From NCBI RefSeq assembly GCF_001591465.1, contig NZ_BCUY01000034.1:1-39437 (forward strand): DNA of 39,437 bases, read 5' to 3'. Below the pieces are notes generated by a model, which made no database searches, was not told the origin of the DNA, and worked only from the letters and a program-made list of their open reading frames with translations. Positions 13,901 through 22,650 of the stretch are shown piece by piece. The position numbers and the translations under genes are program-made. The stretch's first letter is position 1. Each line of letters starts with the position of its first letter. The DNA comes from Cytobacillus firmus NBRC 15306 (GTDB taxonomy: Bacteria > Bacillota > Bacilli > Bacillales > Cytobacillaceae).

Positions 13901-15337
13901 TAATTTAAGTCCGGTATAAGAATACCATTTATAAATAGCATATACTTCCTGCCTGTCGAGATCCCGGACGGTTCCGCCTGTCCCGCCTGCACCCGACATA
14001 GCCGCAGCTTTTATGGTAGCCAGACTGCGTTTTTTCTGAAAATAGCTTTCTTTCATGGAGAGGGACTGAATGCGGCTTCTCCTCATAAAAACAGTAGTCC
14101 TCACAACTCCCCGATATCTGAGTGCAAGCTGCTGTGAACTGATATCCCAGGCTGCATCCCTGTATTTGAGATACGACCATCCCAGCGCAAGGATCAGCAG
14201 CACCAAAGAAAAGTATCCCCACGGCCTGAAAAAGAGGAGCGGCACAGCCACAAAAGGCAGTATCCACAGAAACCCTCTCCATAAATAGCGGTTGAGCGCT
14301 CTTTTCGGAGCTTTAAAGAAACCCGGCTGCAATTCATACTGTGACAAGTGAGACTTTAACAAACCGGCAATCCTTGTTTTTTTCACGATCGGCAGGATCA
14401 TTAAGCGGGCACTTTCATTGTCTTCAATGGAACCTCCCGCACTTTCAATATAGACAGTCGCCAGGCCAAATGGCTGTCTAAGCAGGTTTTCCCTGATCTG
14501 AACAGCCTGAATGCGGTTCAGCGGGATCGTCATCTGCCGCTTTTCGAGCAAGCCTCTTGTGACAATCAATTCCTTGTCACTTTTTATTAATGTAAAACCT
14601 GCATATTTCAGCATGCTCCCAATAAGAGCGATCAGCCATGCCATTAGAAAAACGAAGAATACCAGGATACTCACAAAGATCATTCCATTGGCAATAAACC
14701 CTTCGAGCCCGGCAAACACCTTTTCATAGGGAATGATTTCTTCAAACTGAAAAACAAAAGCAAAGACAGCTGAAATGACGACACCTGCCCCGCCTGAAGT
14801 TGATGCCAGAAGGAACAATTCTCCAGGAGTAATTTTATAAATCACTTCCCGGTTCTGCAATGCTGTTTCCATTTCTGAAGGGTTATTTTTGGCAGCTGAA
14901 AATGCCTGCTGAATGAAATCTGCATCTTCCTTGGAAATAGCCGTCAATACAGCTTCTGCCTCACCCGCACCGCTTGAGCCTGCTGTCTCCACTTTCATTT
15001 TCACTAGTCCAAAGGGTCTTTGCAGCAAGCCTTCCGACAAGTCGAGACTTTGGATTCTTTCAAGCGGAATATATCTTTTTTTCCTTACCAGAACACCATA
15101 CTCGATTCGAAGTTCACCTTCCTCCAGTCTATAGGTATATCTCCACCAGGTAAGGATCCCGATTAGAAAAACCGCGATTATGACCCCTATAGACAGGACA
15201 AGCTGAACAATCTCCCCATTTCCTCCTCTGCTTCCAAAGACGACAAAAATAAGAAAAGGCACCAGCATTTCCTTAAGGTGTTTCAGGAAATTGACTGCCG
15301 CGGATATTGGGTGCAGACGCTTCGGATTAGACATCAT
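13883..15337 (-). CDS. ydbT: Membrane protein with bacterial PH domains, YdbT-like
   Basis: About 484 residues; three repeated units each made of paired transmembrane helices followed by a bPH2 (YdbS-like, DUF304) domain. Repeat signatures are YIPLERIQSLDLSEGLLQRPFG, MTIPLNRIQAVQIRENLLRQ (shown in part) and VFMRRSRIQSLSMKESYFQK. In B. subtilis, ydbS-ydbT are sigma-W-controlled and give resistance to some Bacillus peptide antibiotics. ATG at 15337 has AAGGG 9 bases upstream and overlaps the ydbS 3' end, so the pair is coupled; a second ATG follows at once. Confidence 0.88.
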   Translation of the reverse strand: MMSNPKRLHPISAAVNFLKHLKEMLVPFLIFVVFGSRGGNGEIVQLVLSIGVIIAVFLIGILTWWRYTYRLEEGELRIEYGVLVRKKRYIPLERIQSLDLSEGLLQRPFGLVKMKVETAGSSGAGEAEAVLTAISKEDADFIQQAFSAAKNNPSEMETALQNREVIYKITPGELFLLASTSGGAGVVISAVFAFVFQFEEIIPYEKVFAGLEGFIANGMIFVSILVFFVFLMAWLIALIGSMLKYAGFTLIKSDKELIVTRGLLEKRQMTIPLNRIQAVQIRENLLRQPFGLATVYIESAGGSIEDNESARLMILPIVKKTRIAGLLKSHLSQYELQPGFFKAPKRALNRYLWRGFLWILPFVAVPLLFFRPWGYFSLVLLILALGWSYLKYRDAAWDISSQQLALRYRGVVRTTVFMRRSRIQSLSMKESYFQKKRSLATIKAAAMSGAGGTGGTVRDLDRQEVYAIYKWYSYTGLKLKEKRS

Positions 15338-15806
15338 TTTCTGCAGCCCTTGCCAGCTGAGAAATGAAAAAGCGCAATTCCTCGGCTTCATCCACATCCA
15401 ATGCCGGTATTTCATGTATCGTCGCAGCTGTTGAAATGGTGACGGTAGCCAGGCGATATTTACGCAATATCGGCCCTTGCCTTGTATCCACATGCTGGAC
15501 CCGAATCATGGGAACAAGCGTCCTTTTTATCACAAATAGCCCATTTTTAAGCTCTATTTCATTTTCCCGGACCTCATACCTCCATCTTTTCCACCTTAAA
15601 GATGGGAACGTCATAATGACCAGGTACGCATAGGCAGAGAAAAACATTAAAGAAGCTCCAATTACCCAAATAGGCCAATCAAACAGGATGGCAGCAGCAA
15701 TAGCGCCACCTGACAACACAAAAGGAAAAACAGAGTGGAGCGTGCCTGAGATTCTCCAGGCAAGCAGCCCCCTTGCCGGGATCCTTTTATGCGGCTCTGT
15801 AATCAT
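15327..15806 (-). CDS. ydbS: PH-domain membrane protein YdbS
   Basis: A 159-residue protein with two N-terminal transmembrane helices (about residues 25-65) and one bPH2 domain (VPMIRVQHVDTRQGPILRKY), matching one unit of YdbT. The pair is expected to act together in the membrane. A purine-rich GGGGGGT precedes the ATG by 5 bases. I saw no sigma-W promoter pattern (TGAAAC with CGTA) in the 120 bases upstream, unlike the known regulation in B. subtilis. Confidence 0.88.
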   Translation of the reverse strand: MITEPHKRIPARGLLAWRISGTLHSVFPFVLSGGAIAAAILFDWPIWVIGASLMFFSAYAYLVIMTFPSLRWKRWRYEVRENEIELKNGLFVIKRTLVPMIRVQHVDTRQGPILRKYRLATVTISTAATIHEIPALDVDEAEELRFFISQLARAAENDV

Positions 15807-15927
15807 GCAGTACCCCCCGCAATTCCATAAAATTATTAGATTTTAAAATCCGCTCATTCACTTCTATAAGTATACATGACAGAAAAAAGAAGTGTCTCCC
15901 TTTTATGAAAAAATTGGGGGGTACAGA

Positions 15928-16890
15928 TTATATTTCAAAGCTGGATGAATCAATAAAAGTCAGATTGGGGTTCCTTTTTAAATCCTCAGCGAGCTTAAAC
16001 AGGGCGCTGTCCTTCATTTTCGCTTCGATCATGCAGTGTATCTCAGGCACTGACCCCTTAATGTTCTGCAGAAACTCCATGAACATATCAGCATCAATAT
16101 AATCGGCATGCGCTCTGAAATCTTTGTCTGATTTGGGACTGGAAATATGCATTTTCACAGGCAATTCGGAATGGTCCCATGTCGCCGCAGCCCTTTCCCA
16201 TTGCCCTATCCAGTCATCATTCCCGAAATTGGCAAGGTGGTGGTGGTAATCAAATACAAGCGGAATCCCCAGCTTTTCACAAAGATAGAGCGTATCATCA
16301 AGAGTAAAGGTAGTATCGTCATTCTCAAGAATAATCATCTGCTGGATTCCGGAAGGTGTAAAGCCCCAATTATGGATAAATTGCTCCAGAGCTTTTTCTT
16401 TGTCATCATATCCTCCGCCTACATGCAGAACACAGCGGTGAGCCGGATTCAGACGCATGCCTTTCAGCAGGGCCTCATGCATTGCCAGTGTTTTGATGGA
16501 CATATTCAATGTGTCAACTTTCGGTGTATTAAGGAGCACAAAATGGTCCGGGTGAAAATCCACTCGCATCGGATGTTCATCCAGAAAGTCGCCAATCCTG
16601 GACAAAATTTCTCTAAGGGGACGCATATACTTCCAATCAGAAAGTTCCTCATGATTTGCAAGGGGAATCAGCCTTGAACTGAAGCGGAAAAAGTGAATAT
16701 CATGAGCTGCATTGTGCTTGATCAGCCTCAGGCAATTCTCCAAATTTGAAACGGCAATCCGCTCCAGTCTTGCTATAGCCGCCTCCCGGTCTTTAAGACT
16801 TGAGAATTGTTTGAACGTCATCGTTTGCGATGGCGATGCGTTTTTCAGATTCATACTCATCGCAACATACCCAAGGCGTACTATCGTCAT
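15928..16890 (-). CDS. uvsE: UV DNA damage endonuclease UvsE
   Basis: UVDE-family endonuclease (B. subtilis YwjD type) that nicks DNA 5' of UV photoproducts. 320 residues with TIM-barrel segments: MTIVRLGYVAMSMNLKNASP, NAAHDIHFFRFSSRLIPL, HPDHFVLLN, ILENDDTTFTLDDTL and VFDYHHHLANFG, carrying the metal-binding histidines, glutamate and aspartate. GGGAGG is 7 bases before the ATG. In B. subtilis the enzyme is made in the forespore under sigma-G; a matching promoter is visible at 16920-16950. It is inserted between ydbS and cshA compared with B. subtilis. Confidence 0.95.
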   Translation of the reverse strand: MTIVRLGYVAMSMNLKNASPSQTMTFKQFSSLKDREAAIARLERIAVSNLENCLRLIKHNAAHDIHFFRFSSRLIPLANHEELSDWKYMRPLREILSRIGDFLDEHPMRVDFHPDHFVLLNTPKVDTLNMSIKTLAMHEALLKGMRLNPAHRCVLHVGGGYDDKEKALEQFIHNWGFTPSGIQQMIILENDDTTFTLDDTLYLCEKLGIPLVFDYHHHLANFGNDDWIGQWERAAATWDHSELPVKMHISSPKSDKDFRAHADYIDADMFMEFLQNIKGSVPEIHCMIEAKMKDSALFKLAEDLKRNPNLTFIDSSSFEI

Positions 16891-16919
16891 GTCGATTCCT
16901 CCCGTTCAGCATTTCCCCT

Positions 16920-16950
16920 TAGTATGTACGGCGGCCGCTGAGAAATTGCA
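16920..16950 (-). promoter_or_regulatory. Candidate sigma-G promoter of uvsE
   Basis: Minus strand TGCAAT (16945-16950), 18-base spacer, CATACTA (16920-16926). The -10 matches the forespore sigma-F/G consensus fully; the -35 is partial. It lies about 30 bases before the uvsE ATG. Confidence 0.5.
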
Positions 16951-16975
16951 TGTGTGGACTGCTATGCATGCAGAC

Positions 16976-17006
16976 TAGATAAAAAGAGAGCAGAATTTCT
17001 GCTCTC
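16976..17006 (-). terminator. Terminator of cshA
   Basis: Minus strand 9-bp perfect stem GAGAGCAGA / TCTGCTCTC (16986-17006) with a 3-base loop, followed by TTTTTATC. It directly follows the cshA stop at 17015. Confidence 0.85.
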
Positions 17007-17014
17007 CAAATTTC

Positions 17015-18493
17015 TTATCTATAGCTGCTGCTGTTTGAACGGTTGTTATTATGGCTCGGGCGTTTTCCAGTGTGGCCTTGGCGGGATTTGTATGATCCTT
17101 TTTGGCCTCCCTGTCTGCCTCTTCCATTGTATCCTCCTCGGCTGCGGTCATTTGGCTTTCTGTCGCGCTTAGATGGCAGCGGCTTTTCCTCTGTTAATTT
17201 AACAGGCGTAGTATCCGGTTCCTTTGTCAGCATCTTCAGCACGGCCTGAACAACTGTTGAAGCGTCCTTTTGTGCCAGAAGCTCATCTGCCGCTTCTTTA
17301 TAGCTTCCAAGATTGTTTTCCTCGATGGTTTGCATGATTTTTTCCATTACAGCTTTTTGCTGGCCTTCAAGCGCCTCATCCAGTGTTGGAGCATCCATGC
17401 GTTCCATTTTTTTCTTGGTTGTACGTTCCACAACATGCAAGTACGATTTCTCGCGCGGATTGATGAATGTCATCGCAACACCCGTTTTTCCAGCACGTCC
17501 GGTCCGGCCGATGCGGTGAACATAGCTTTCAGGATCCTGTGGGATGTCAAAATTGTAGACATGTGTTACGCCGGATATATCTAATCCGCGCGCTGCCACA
17601 TCTGTTGCCACAAGGACGTCGATGCTTCCCTCTTTGAACTTCCTGAGAACAGAAATCCGTTTAGCCTGGCTTAAGTCACCATGGATTCCTTCAGCCATGT
17701 ATCCGCGAAGATTCAAGGCTTCAGCCAATTCATCAACACGGCGCTTGGTACGTCCGAATACGATTGCCAATTCCGGTGATTGAATATCCAGAAGTCTTGT
17801 CAGCACATCAAATTTATTCTTTTCATGCACTTCAATATAGAATTGTTCAATAGATGAAACAGTCATTTCCTTAGCTTTTACGCGGACAATCTGAGGGTCC
17901 TTCATAAAGCGTTCTGCCATTCTGCGGATTGGCGCAGGCATTGTAGCAGAGAAGAGCAGTGTTTGGCGCTCTTCAGGAATTTGTGCAAGAATCGCTTCAA
18001 TATCGTCAATGAATCCCATGTTAAGCATTTCATCCGCTTCGTCAAGGATGGCCGTATGGACATGGTCCAAACGCAAGGTTTTGCGGTTGATGTGGTCCAG
18101 AATACGTCCCGGCGTTCCAACGATGATATGCGGTTTGTTCTTTAAAGCACGGATTTGGCGGTTAATATCCTGGCCGCCATAAATGGAAAGGACTTTTGTT
18201 CTTTTTCCGTAGCCGATTTTATACAGTTCTTCCGATACTTGAATCGCCAGCTCACGTGTTGGGGCAATAACAATTCCCTGAATGAAATCTTTCGTGTTGT
18301 CGATTTTATCGATCATCGGGATTCCGAATGCAGCCGTTTTTCCTGTTCCTGTCTGCGCCTGCCCGATGAGGTCTTTATTCTCCAAACTTAACGGAATGGT
18401 CTGGGTCTGAATAGGAGTCGCTTCTTCAAATCCCATTCGTTTCAGTGATTTCATTGTCTCCGGGCTGATGCCCAAGTCTTGAAACTTTGTCAA
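17015..18493 (-). CDS. cshA: DEAD-box RNA helicase CshA
   Basis: RNA helicase of the cold-shock/degradosome type, about 492 residues. Motifs in order: Q motif [14 protein letters not shown], motif [23 protein letters not shown] box [14 protein letters not shown] motif [20 protein letters not shown] and [10 protein letters not shown]. The C-terminus is a basic Arg/Gly/Ser/Asn-rich tail. AAGGAG (18504-18509) is 10 bases from the TTG at 18493, which gives MTKFQDLG as in B. subtilis, but only 1 base from the in-frame ATG at 18502. I prefer TTG; 18502 is the alternative. Monocistronic between its own promoter and terminator. Confidence 0.95.
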   Translation of the reverse strand: MTKFQDLGISPETMKSLKRMGFEEATPIQTQTIPLSLENKDLIGQAQTGTGKTAAFGIPMIDKIDNTKDFIQGIVIAPTRELAIQVSEELYKIGYGKRTKVLSIYGGQDINRQIRALKNKPHIIVGTPGRILDHINRKTLRLDHVHTAILDEADEMLNMGFIDDIEAILAQIPEERQTLLFSATMPAPIRRMAERFMKDPQIVRVKAKEMTVSSIEQFYIEVHEKNKFDVLTRLLDIQSPELAIVFGRTKRRVDELAEALNLRGYMAEGIHGDLSQAKRISVLRKFKEGSIDVLVATDVAARGLDISGVTHVYNFDIPQDPESYVHRIGRTGRAGKTGVAMTFINPREKSYLHVVERTTKKKMERMDAPTLDEALEGQQKAVMEKIMQTIEENNLGSYKEAADELLAQKDASTVVQAVLKMLTKEPDTTPVKLTEEKPLPSKRDRKPNDRSRGGYNGRGRQGGQKGSYKSRQGHTGKRPSHNNNRSNSSSYR

Positions 18494-18569
18494 TGTATTC
18501 ATTCTCCTTCTAATCATAGAAAAATTTTGTCCCTGCAAACCTGCAGGCAGGAGTTCTCCTGAAAAATTG

Positions 18570-18734
18570 GCCTATGAGTCACTCTTCCGGACGATTATAA
18601 GAAATGTTATGGCACCCTGTAAGGAGCCTTTTTACCGGTGTACCCGGCATCTAGATGCTGTAACTTCTCATTTTTATAAAAAGTGCGGTTATGTTTCGTT
18701 AAGAAGAGTCCCACTCACTATGAAACCCGCTTGA
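18570..18734 (+). pseudogene. GNAT acetyltransferase C-terminal remnant
   Basis: The plus strand encodes 54 residues ending TSHFYKKCGYV then SLRRVPLTMKPA and a stop, which resembles the C-terminal part of a GCN5-type acetyltransferase (the FYxKxGF motif and final beta strand). No start codon with a ribosome site and no acetyl-CoA-binding motif A are found upstream; the frame runs back into the cshA control region. I read it as a gene relic. The rest of the 18503-18991 gap holds two hairpins and the downstream gene's terminator. Confidence 0.5.
18594..18623 (-). promoter_or_regulatory. Candidate promoter of cshA
   Basis: Minus strand CTTACA (18618-18623), 18-base spacer, perfect TATAAT (18594-18599). 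It predicts a leader of about 90 bases, and lies inside the GNAT remnant read on the other strand. Confidence 0.5.
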
Positions 18735-18794
18735 GGAAAGGATGAGGGTAAATTCTATCCAAATTGTTCACGGACAATCAGGTCTCTTAAGATA

Positions 18795-18856
18795 AGTGCT
18801 TTTAAGCACTCATCTATTTATGGCCTTACTGAAGTATGCTTGTTCAGCAATACTTC
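18795..18856. repeat. Two adjacent hairpins upstream of cshA
   Basis: AGTGCTT (18795-18801) is mirrored by AAGCACT (18804-18810). GAAGTAT (18831-18837) pairs with ATACTTC (18850-18856), extended by GCT/AGC. No T tract follows either one. Confidence 0.45.
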
Positions 18857-18867
18857 TGTATTTAATG

Positions 18868-18897
18868 AAAAAAGACATTCTCCTGCTGGAGTATGTC
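18868..18897 (-). terminator. Terminator of the alpha/beta hydrolase gene
   Basis: Minus strand GACATACTCC / GGAGAATGTC (18874-18897) with loop AGCA, followed by TTTTTT. It lies about 95 bases after the hydrolase stop at 18992. Confidence 0.85.
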
Positions 18898-18991
18898 CGG
18901 GTTCTCAAAAGAAGTTCCTGTTGGCACTTTGGTGTTTATATTACCATTTTCAAGTAAGCATTGCAAACGTGAAGGCTGGCTGAAAACCTTA

Positions 18992-19687
18992 TCATTCAGG
19001 CTTTTTTTGCAGAAAGCCAAGGATCTCCCGAAAGAGGCGGTCCCCTTCCCCGCAATGGCAGATAAGATGCTTTGAGTCTTTTATAAAAATTAATTTTTTG
19101 GCCGATGAACTAATATTATTATATAAATATCTGGCGCTTCTCGGAGGCACAACTCCATCACTTTCACCTTGCGCAATCAATGTCGGCACTGTGATCTGAT
19201 TTAAAATAGGCCTGATAGAAGCCACAAGCCTGCGGAATTGAAGTGTTGCCGTAATCGGTGTCGCACTGATTTTCCGCTTATATCTGACGAACATTTCATT
19301 GTCAGCCAGGTTCCCCCTGAAAGCATCTCCTACCATCTCTTTAATATCGAAGAATAGCTGCTTTGGGTTTACGTAATAGGCAGCAGCACTGAGCAGAACC
19401 AATTTATCTACAGGGTAATGAACCGTTAAATAGCTTGCGATCAGACCGCCCATTGAAAAGCCGATGACATATACTTTCTCACAGCGGCTAATCAGCCTCT
19501 TCAGCTCTTCCTCTGCATGCTCAATCCACTTGTTGTAGGCTATTCCTTTCAGCTTCAGCTCATCACCATGACCCGGTAATGTCGGCACGGAAATCTCCCA
19601 GTCTGTATGCTCCTTTAAATACTCAGCCAAAGGTTCTACTTCAAATGGAGCTCCTGTAAAACCATGTATGCACATGCAGCCAATCAT
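18992..19687 (-). CDS. Alpha/beta hydrolase, carboxylesterase (Est30-like)
   Basis: A 231-residue cytosolic esterase/lipase-type hydrolase. The oxyanion segment is CIHGFTGAPFEVEPL, the nucleophile elbow GFSMGG places Ser78, and the remaining triad members are probably Asp177 (GESDGVVPP) and His207 (DSKHLICHC). Length and motifs fit the monoglyceride lipase/carboxylesterase family found in Bacillus and Geobacillus. The ATG has only a weak GGTGA ribosome site. It stands alone between cshA and murF with a terminator behind it. The natural substrate cannot be told from sequence. Confidence 0.88.
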   Translation of the reverse strand: MIGCMCIHGFTGAPFEVEPLAEYLKEHTDWEISVPTLPGHGDELKLKGIAYNKWIEHAEEELKRLISRCEKVYVIGFSMGGLIASYLTVHYPVDKLVLLSAAAYYVNPKQLFFDIKEMVGDAFRGNLADNEMFVRYKRKISATPITATLQFRRLVASIRPILNQITVPTLIAQGESDGVVPPRSARYLYNNISSSAKKLIFIKDSKHLICHCGEGDRLFREILGFLQKKPE

Positions 19688-19817
19688 TCACAAGTCACCG
19701 CCATTTTTAAAAAATTTAAGGTACATTCTATTTTACACTTTTTCCTTTTTGCCATACTAATCAAACCTGTTGGAAGATAAAAATTACAACGAAGGAACTA
19801 TCTAAAAATAATTTAAA

Positions 19818-19840
19818 CCCCTGTTTCATGTGAAACAGGG
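19818..19840 (-). terminator. Hairpin downstream of murF, with parS-like core
   Basis: CCCTGTTTCA and TGAAACAGGG form a perfect inverted repeat (19819-19840). On the minus strand it is followed by GTTTAAATTATTTTT, so it may terminate murF, though it is about 125 bases past the stop. Its core (19822-19837) differs by one central base from the Bacillus parS consensus TGTTNCACGTGAAACA. Confidence 0.5.
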
Positions 19841-19963
19841 TCTTATTTCCTATAATAACAGATATATACATTTATTTGTTATTCAAAATGATATTGCTGA
19901 AAATCTTCATGCTGTATCAGTCCTGCACCCCTTCTGTTAAAGCTAAAGGGTATCTAAGAAATA

Positions 19964-21337
19964 CTATTGAAGAGCTGATACAACTTCTTCAAGTTTCATG
20001 CCACGGGATGCCTTGACCAGCACAATGGTTTCCTGGTCGACATGTTTCTTCAGTTCTTGAATGAGATTCTTTTTGTCAGTAAAGGCTGCCACCCGTTCAT
20101 GAGGCAGGACTTCCTTCGCCCCCTTGGCGATAAACTCGCCAAGCTTGCCGAAAGTAAACACGTAATCAACCTTTTTTGCATCCACAGATTTTCCAATGGA
20201 GTAATGGAAATCCTCCTCCTGCGGACCAAGCTCCAGCATATCGCCAAGAACGAGAACTTTCTTTTTATAGTCAGGCAGATTGGCGACCAGTTCAATGGCC
20301 GCATTCATAGATGTCGGACTGGCATTATAGGCATCATTAATGATTTTCTCACCCATTTTCCCCTCGAGAAGCTCCATTCTCATATTCGTCAGCTTTAAGC
20401 TTGCAAAGCCTTCGTTCATCTTTTCGTACGGAACGCCGAAATGGGATGCTGCAATCATCGCTGCCAGGGCATTGAGAACATTATGAGTGCCCAGCACAGG
20501 CAGGTAAAATTCCTCGCTGGATCCATTGATCCCAAATGTGCTGCCGCTGTCATTCTGCTTGATATCCACCGGATACACATCGTTTTTCCCGGTTCTCCCA
20601 AAGGTTCTTAATGTAGCCGAACCATTGCAGGTTTTCAGCTTTTCATCAAGAAGCGGCTCATCACCGTAATAAATAACCAGGCCATTTTCCTGAAGGCCAT
20701 TTATGATCTCCAGCTTCGCTTCTGCAATCCCTTCTCTGGAACCTAAATCCTGCAGATGTGATTCGCCTATATTCGTAATGATCACGGCGTCCGGACGGGT
20801 AAGCTTCGTAAGAAAATCGATTTCTCCCCTTCCGCTCATTCCCATTTCCAGTACAGCGATTTCCGTATCTTCCTCAAGTGCAAGAATGGTTAATGGCAGA
20901 CCGATATGATTGTTATAGTTGCCTTCCGTTTTTTGAACCTTATATTTTAGTGACAGAAGGTTTGCGGTCATATCCTTGGTCGTTGTTTTGCCGTTGCTTC
21001 CTGTAATTCCTGCGACCTTTACCTTTAATTCATTACGATAGCTTCTCGCCAATTCCTGAAGAGCCGTCAGGGTATCTTCGACGATCAGGATGGGAAGATG
21101 CAGTGGAGGATTGGGAACATCCTTTTGCCAAAAGGCCGCGGCTGCCCCCTTTTCAATGGCATCTTCTACAAATCGGTGGCCGTCCGAATTTTCCCCTTTG
21201 AACGGGACGAACAAATTACCCTGCCCGATTTTTCTGGAGTCAATGCTGACGCCCTGTATGGATGTATTGTGAAAAGATGAAACATCATTCTCAATCTTTA
21301 TCATTTGTTCAATTTCCTGAAGTGTTTTCTTTATCAT
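19964..21337 (-). CDS. murF: UDP-N-acetylmuramoyl-tripeptide--D-Ala-D-Ala ligase
   Basis: Mur ligase of 457 residues adding D-Ala-D-Ala to the UDP-MurNAc-tripeptide. ATP-binding loop GITGSNGKTTTK at residues 110-121; further family segments are EMGMSGRGEIDFL, TNIGESHLQDLGS, DAYNASPTSM and LGDMLELG. GGAGG lies 6 bases before the ATG. ddl, supplying its D-Ala-D-Ala substrate, is immediately upstream; a weak terminator and a perfect palindrome lie between them. The order cshA-murF-ddl is conserved in Bacillus, here with a hydrolase gene inserted. Confidence 0.97.
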   Translation of the reverse strand: MIKKTLQEIEQMIKIENDVSSFHNTSIQGVSIDSRKIGQGNLFVPFKGENSDGHRFVEDAIEKGAAAAFWQKDVPNPPLHLPILIVEDTLTALQELARSYRNELKVKVAGITGSNGKTTTKDMTANLLSLKYKVQKTEGNYNNHIGLPLTILALEEDTEIAVLEMGMSGRGEIDFLTKLTRPDAVIITNIGESHLQDLGSREGIAEAKLEIINGLQENGLVIYYGDEPLLDEKLKTCNGSATLRTFGRTGKNDVYPVDIKQNDSGSTFGINGSSEEFYLPVLGTHNVLNALAAMIAASHFGVPYEKMNEGFASLKLTNMRMELLEGKMGEKIINDAYNASPTSMNAAIELVANLPDYKKKVLVLGDMLELGPQEEDFHYSIGKSVDAKKVDYVFTFGKLGEFIAKGAKEVLPHERVAAFTDKKNLIQELKKHVDQETIVLVKASRGMKLEEVVSALQ

Positions 21338-21354
21338 ATGGCGCCTCCTATTTC

Positions 21355-21376
21355 GGCATTATGAGCTCATAATGCC
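21355..21376. promoter_or_regulatory. Perfect 22-bp palindrome before murF
   Basis: GGCATTATGAG (21355-21365) is followed directly by its exact mirror CTCATAATGCC (21366-21376). It ends 17 bases upstream of the murF ATG, just before the ribosome site. It could be a protein operator, or a 9-bp RNA hairpin with an AGCT loop in the ddl-murF intercistronic RNA. Confidence 0.6.
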
Positions 21377-21390
21377 AGTTATGTATGAAC

Positions 21391-21421
21391 AAAAGGAACA
21401 CGGCAAAGATGCCGTGTTTCC
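21391..21421 (-). terminator. Weak terminator or attenuator between ddl and murF
   Basis: Minus strand AACACGGC / GCCGTGTT stem (21397-21418) with a 6-base loop, then CCTTTTGTTC. The short T tract suggests partial termination after ddl. Confidence 0.55.
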
Positions 21422-21439
21422 TTCAACAATTATGTCTTA

Positions 21440-22516
21440 TTACATTGTGTGTTTAATGCTTTGTTTCTCAGCATGGCGTTCGATGGCCAGATTGACTAGC
21501 CTTTCGATCAGCTGAGGATATTCTACTCCCGTATGCTTCCACAGAAGCGGAAACATGCTGAAAGGTGTAAAGCCTGGCATTGTATTGACTTCATTAATGT
21601 ATAGCTTACCCTCTCTTGTTAAAAAGAAATCCGCTCTGACCAGACCTGAGCAGTCAAGGGCTTTAAATGCCTTTATGGCCATGTCTCTCAGTTCCCTGTA
21701 CTCACTTTCGGAAATTTCAGCAGGAATGATTAATGCTGTGTCTCCATCCTCATATTTTGCTTTATAGTCATAAAATTCAACCTTCGGCACAATTTCACCG
21801 GCGACAGAGCATTCCGGATCATCATTGCCCAGCACGCCAGCTTCAATTTCTCTGGCAGTGACGCCTTCTTCGATAATTATTTTACGGTCAAATTTGAAAG
21901 CTTCTTTAAATGCTCCCTCAAGCTCTGAGCGGTTCATGCACTTGCTGATCCCTACACTCGAACCCAGGTTGGCCGGTTTTACGAAACACGGATAGCCGAG
22001 TTCTTTTTCCACTTTTTCATAGGCTTCCTCTGTTTCATTTTCCCACTCACTGCGGATAAACCAGACATACTTCACCTGCGGCAGACCTGCCTGTGCAAAT
22101 ATATTCTTCATGATGACCTTATCCATGCCCGCAGATGAAGCCAATACTCCATTACCCACATATGGCAAGTTTAAGAGCTCCAGCAGTCCCTGAACTGTGC
22201 CGTCTTCCCCGTTTGGACCGTGAAGCAGCGGGAAGATTACATCAAATGGGCCTTTCTCCTGAGCATCCTGGAAAAGGGTCGGTGCCAATGCTGTTGGAGG
22301 AAGTGCTTCCCCCTGGGAGAATTCCAGCTCCTTTACATTGGAAACAGGACCTTGCAATTGAGGTCCCTTCACCCATCGGCCTTCTTCTGATATATAAATA
22401 GGATGAATTTCAAATTTCTCTAAATCCAATGCTTTAATGACAGCCATTGCAGTCTGCATAGATACTTTATGCTCTGCAGATTTTCCGCCGTATAATAGGC
22501 CAACCTTTGTTTTCAT
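21440..22516 (-). CDS. ddl: D-alanine--D-alanine ligase
   Basis: ATP-grasp ligase of 358 residues making D-Ala-D-Ala. Motifs: N-terminal [65 protein letters not shown], and the metal-binding C-terminal [21 protein letters not shown]. The ATG at 22516 has GGAGG 8 bases upstream; the frame extends five codons further without ribosome site. Works with Alr and MurF, both in this window. The motif NTMPGFT and the Tyr-type or Phe-type residue affecting vancomycin resistance were not examined in detail. Confidence 0.97.
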   Translation of the reverse strand: MKTKVGLLYGGKSAEHKVSMQTAMAVIKALDLEKFEIHPIYISEEGRWVKGPQLQGPVSNVKELEFSQGEALPPTALAPTLFQDAQEKGPFDVIFPLLHGPNGEDGTVQGLLELLNLPYVGNGVLASSAGMDKVIMKNIFAQAGLPQVKYVWFIRSEWENETEEAYEKVEKELGYPCFVKPANLGSSVGISKCMNRSELEGAFKEAFKFDRKIIIEEGVTAREIEAGVLGNDDPECSVAGEIVPKVEFYDYKAKYEDGDTALIIPAEISESEYRELRDMAIKAFKALDCSGLVRADFFLTREGKLYINEVNTMPGFTPFSMFPLLWKHTGVEYPQLIERLVNLAIERHAEKQSIKHTM

Positions 22517-22650
22517 AAAAAGAACCTCCAATATTCAATCATGGACTAACTGGCTTCTCATGCCATTTTATTTTTCTTAAGCTGATTTATATGTTCATTC
22601 AAGCTACTCTATATTGTAACACTTTCACATTTAAGAAAGGGAGTGATTAC

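Noticed and set aside
15807-15927. Sigma-W promoter for ydbS-ydbT
   Set aside because: The expected TGAAAC and CGTA elements are absent from the upstream region.
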